Source: an uncultured Oscillospiraceae bacterium
GTDB lineage: Bacteria > Bacillota > Clostridia > Oscillospirales > Oscillospiraceae
Assembly (NCBI GenBank): GCA_949093475.1
Contig: CARXAY010000008.1
Location: 1 to 15,951, forward strand
Direction of reading: 5' to 3'
Length of the DNA stretch: 15,951 nucleotides
Below are positions 14,975 through 15,951 of the stretch, in pieces. The position numbers and the translations under genes were made by a program. Position 1 is the first letter of the stretch. Each line of letters starts with the position of its first letter. The notes under the pieces are model-generated. The model had not been told where the DNA came from. It did no database searches and saw only the letters and a program-made list of their open reading frames with translations.

Positions 14975-15951
14975 ATGAGCAAACGTATCTTTACCTCCGA
15001 GTCCGTCACCGAGGGGCATCCCGACAAGGTCTGCGACCAGATCTCCGACGCCATTTTGGACGACATTCTGGCCCACGACCCCGCCGCCCACGTGGCCTGC
15101 GAGACCTTCACCACCACGGGCATGGTCACCGTGATGGGGGAGATCACCACCGAGCATTACTGCGACATCGCCGCCATCGCCCGCCAGACCATCAAGGAGA
15201 TTGGCTATGACGACCCCACCTACGGCTTCGATTACCGCTCCTGCGCGGTGATGACCGCCATCGACCAGCAGTCCCCCGACATCGCCATGGGGGTCAACCA
15301 GTCCTTTGAGCATCAAAACGGCGGGGAGGACGCCGCCGACCTCATCGGCGCGGGGGATCAGGGCATGATGTTCGGCTACGCCTGCGACGAGACCCCGGAG
15401 CTGATGCCCGCGCCGCTGGCCCTGTCCCACGCCCTCTGCCGCCGTCTGGCGGCTGTCCGCAAAAGCGGGGAGCTGCCTTGGCTGCGCCCTGACGGCAAAA
15501 GTCAGGTCACCGTGGAGTATGACGAGACCGGCAAGGTGCTTCGTACCCCCGCCATCGTGGTCTCCACCCAGCACGACCCTGACATCGCCCTCGGCGACCT
15601 GCGGGAGGCGGTGGTGGAGACCATCATCAAGCCCACCATCCCTGCAGAATATCTGAAGGACGCCAAGTTCTTTGTCAACCCCACCGGACGCTTTGTCGTT
15701 GGCGGCCCTGTGGGGGACACGGGGCTGACGGGCCGCAAGATCATCGTGGACACTTACGGCGGCGCGGCGTCCCACGGCGGCGGCTGCTTCTCCGGGAAAG
15801 ACCCCACGAAGGTTGACCGCTCCGCCGCCTATATGACCCGCTACATCGCCAAAAATCTGGTGGCTGCGGGCCTGTGCCGCCGCTGCCAGATCGAGGTAGC
15901 CTATGCCATTGGGGTGGCGAATCCCGTGAGCATTTTAGTGGAGAGCTACGG
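14975..15951 (+). CDS. metK: S-adenosylmethionine synthetase MetK (3' end outside window)
   Basis: 325 complete codons are present of a family usually near 385-400. It makes S-adenosylmethionine from methionine and ATP in the cytoplasm. Signatures: FTSESVTEGHPDKVCDQ (residues 6-22, with the ATP-binding GHPDK), GAGDQGMMFGYA (126-137), FVNPTGRFVVGGPVGDTGL (233-251), GRKIIVDTYGG and GGGCFSGKDPTKVDRSAAY (268-286). The last motif usually reads GGGAFSGKD; here Ala is Cys. The start ATG has AAAGGAA about 7 bases upstream and matches the usual MetK N-terminus. The gene is alone behind its own promoter and SAM-sensing leader, so expression should fall when SAM is plentiful. Confidence 0.97.
   Translation, partial: MSKRIFTSESVTEGHPDKVCDQISDAILDDILAHDPAAHVACETFTTTGMVTVMGEITTEHYCDIAAIARQTIKEIGYDDPTYGFDYRSCAVMTAIDQQSPDIAMGVNQSFEHQNGGEDAADLIGAGDQGMMFGYACDETPELMPAPLALSHALCRRLAAVRKSGELPWLRPDGKSQVTVEYDETGKVLRTPAIVVSTQHDPDIALGDLREAVVETIIKPTIPAEYLKDAKFFVNPTGRFVVGGPVGDTGLTGRKIIVDTYGGAASHGGGCFSGKDPTKVDRSAAYMTRYIAKNLVAAGLCRRCQIEVAYAIGVANPVSILVESY

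Noticed and set aside
14839..15210. Plus-strand frame overlapping the riboswitch and the start of metK
   Set aside because: It begins inside the aptamer and runs out of frame through conserved metK sequence.

Overview
The window looks like a chromosomal segment of a GC-rich, low-oxygen Bacillota (Clostridia, most likely an Oscillospiraceae-type gut bacterium). This is inferred from strong G/C third-position bias, AGGAGG-type ribosome binding sites, several S-layer-homology (SLH) anchored exported proteins, a VanS-type kinase, and an S-box-like leader in front of metK. No mobile element, CRISPR array, tRNA or rRNA was recognised.

Positions 2-9856 form a cell-surface block. A very large gene enters from the left edge and encodes at least 2885 residues: tandem ~700-residue beta-rich units, InlB-like repeats and a C-terminal SLH module. 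Sixteen bases later comes a 379-residue gene that is a signal peptide plus a close copy of that same C-terminal module. A 12-bp perfect hairpin ends the block.

Positions 9891-13751 hold a VanS-like histidine kinase with a single membrane segment and no response regulator beside it. Next is an exported, SLH-anchored 5'-nucleotidase preceded by 11-bp direct repeats resembling an OmpR/PhoB-family operator. The end of the nucleotidase gene runs into a tyrosine-phosphatase-like domain in the -1 frame. That domain has no start codon ahead of its conserved N-terminal part, and a T TTT TTC heptamer sits exactly where a -1 shift would join the two frames. The domain has also lost its catalytic cysteine (HC to HG). 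This junction is the most unusual part of the window: either a programmed frameshift making a ~960-residue nucleotidase/SLH/pseudophosphatase fusion, or a decaying fusion gene. A strong, probably bidirectional terminator follows.

Positions 13761-14645 (minus strand) encode a rhomboid-like polytopic membrane protein with a C-terminal Cys/His-rich zinc-ribbon tail and no visible protease serine. The 329-base divergent intergenic region up to 14974 carries a promoter for that gene, a strong promoter for metK, a SAM-I-clan riboswitch aptamer (no P4 stem, so SAM-I/IV-variant-like) and a textbook antiterminator/terminator switch. metK (S-adenosylmethionine synthetase) runs off the right edge.

The surface proteins probably share the SLH anchoring system of the cell wall. 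The nucleotidase would scavenge phosphate and nucleosides outside the cell. metK is regulated separately by its own product.
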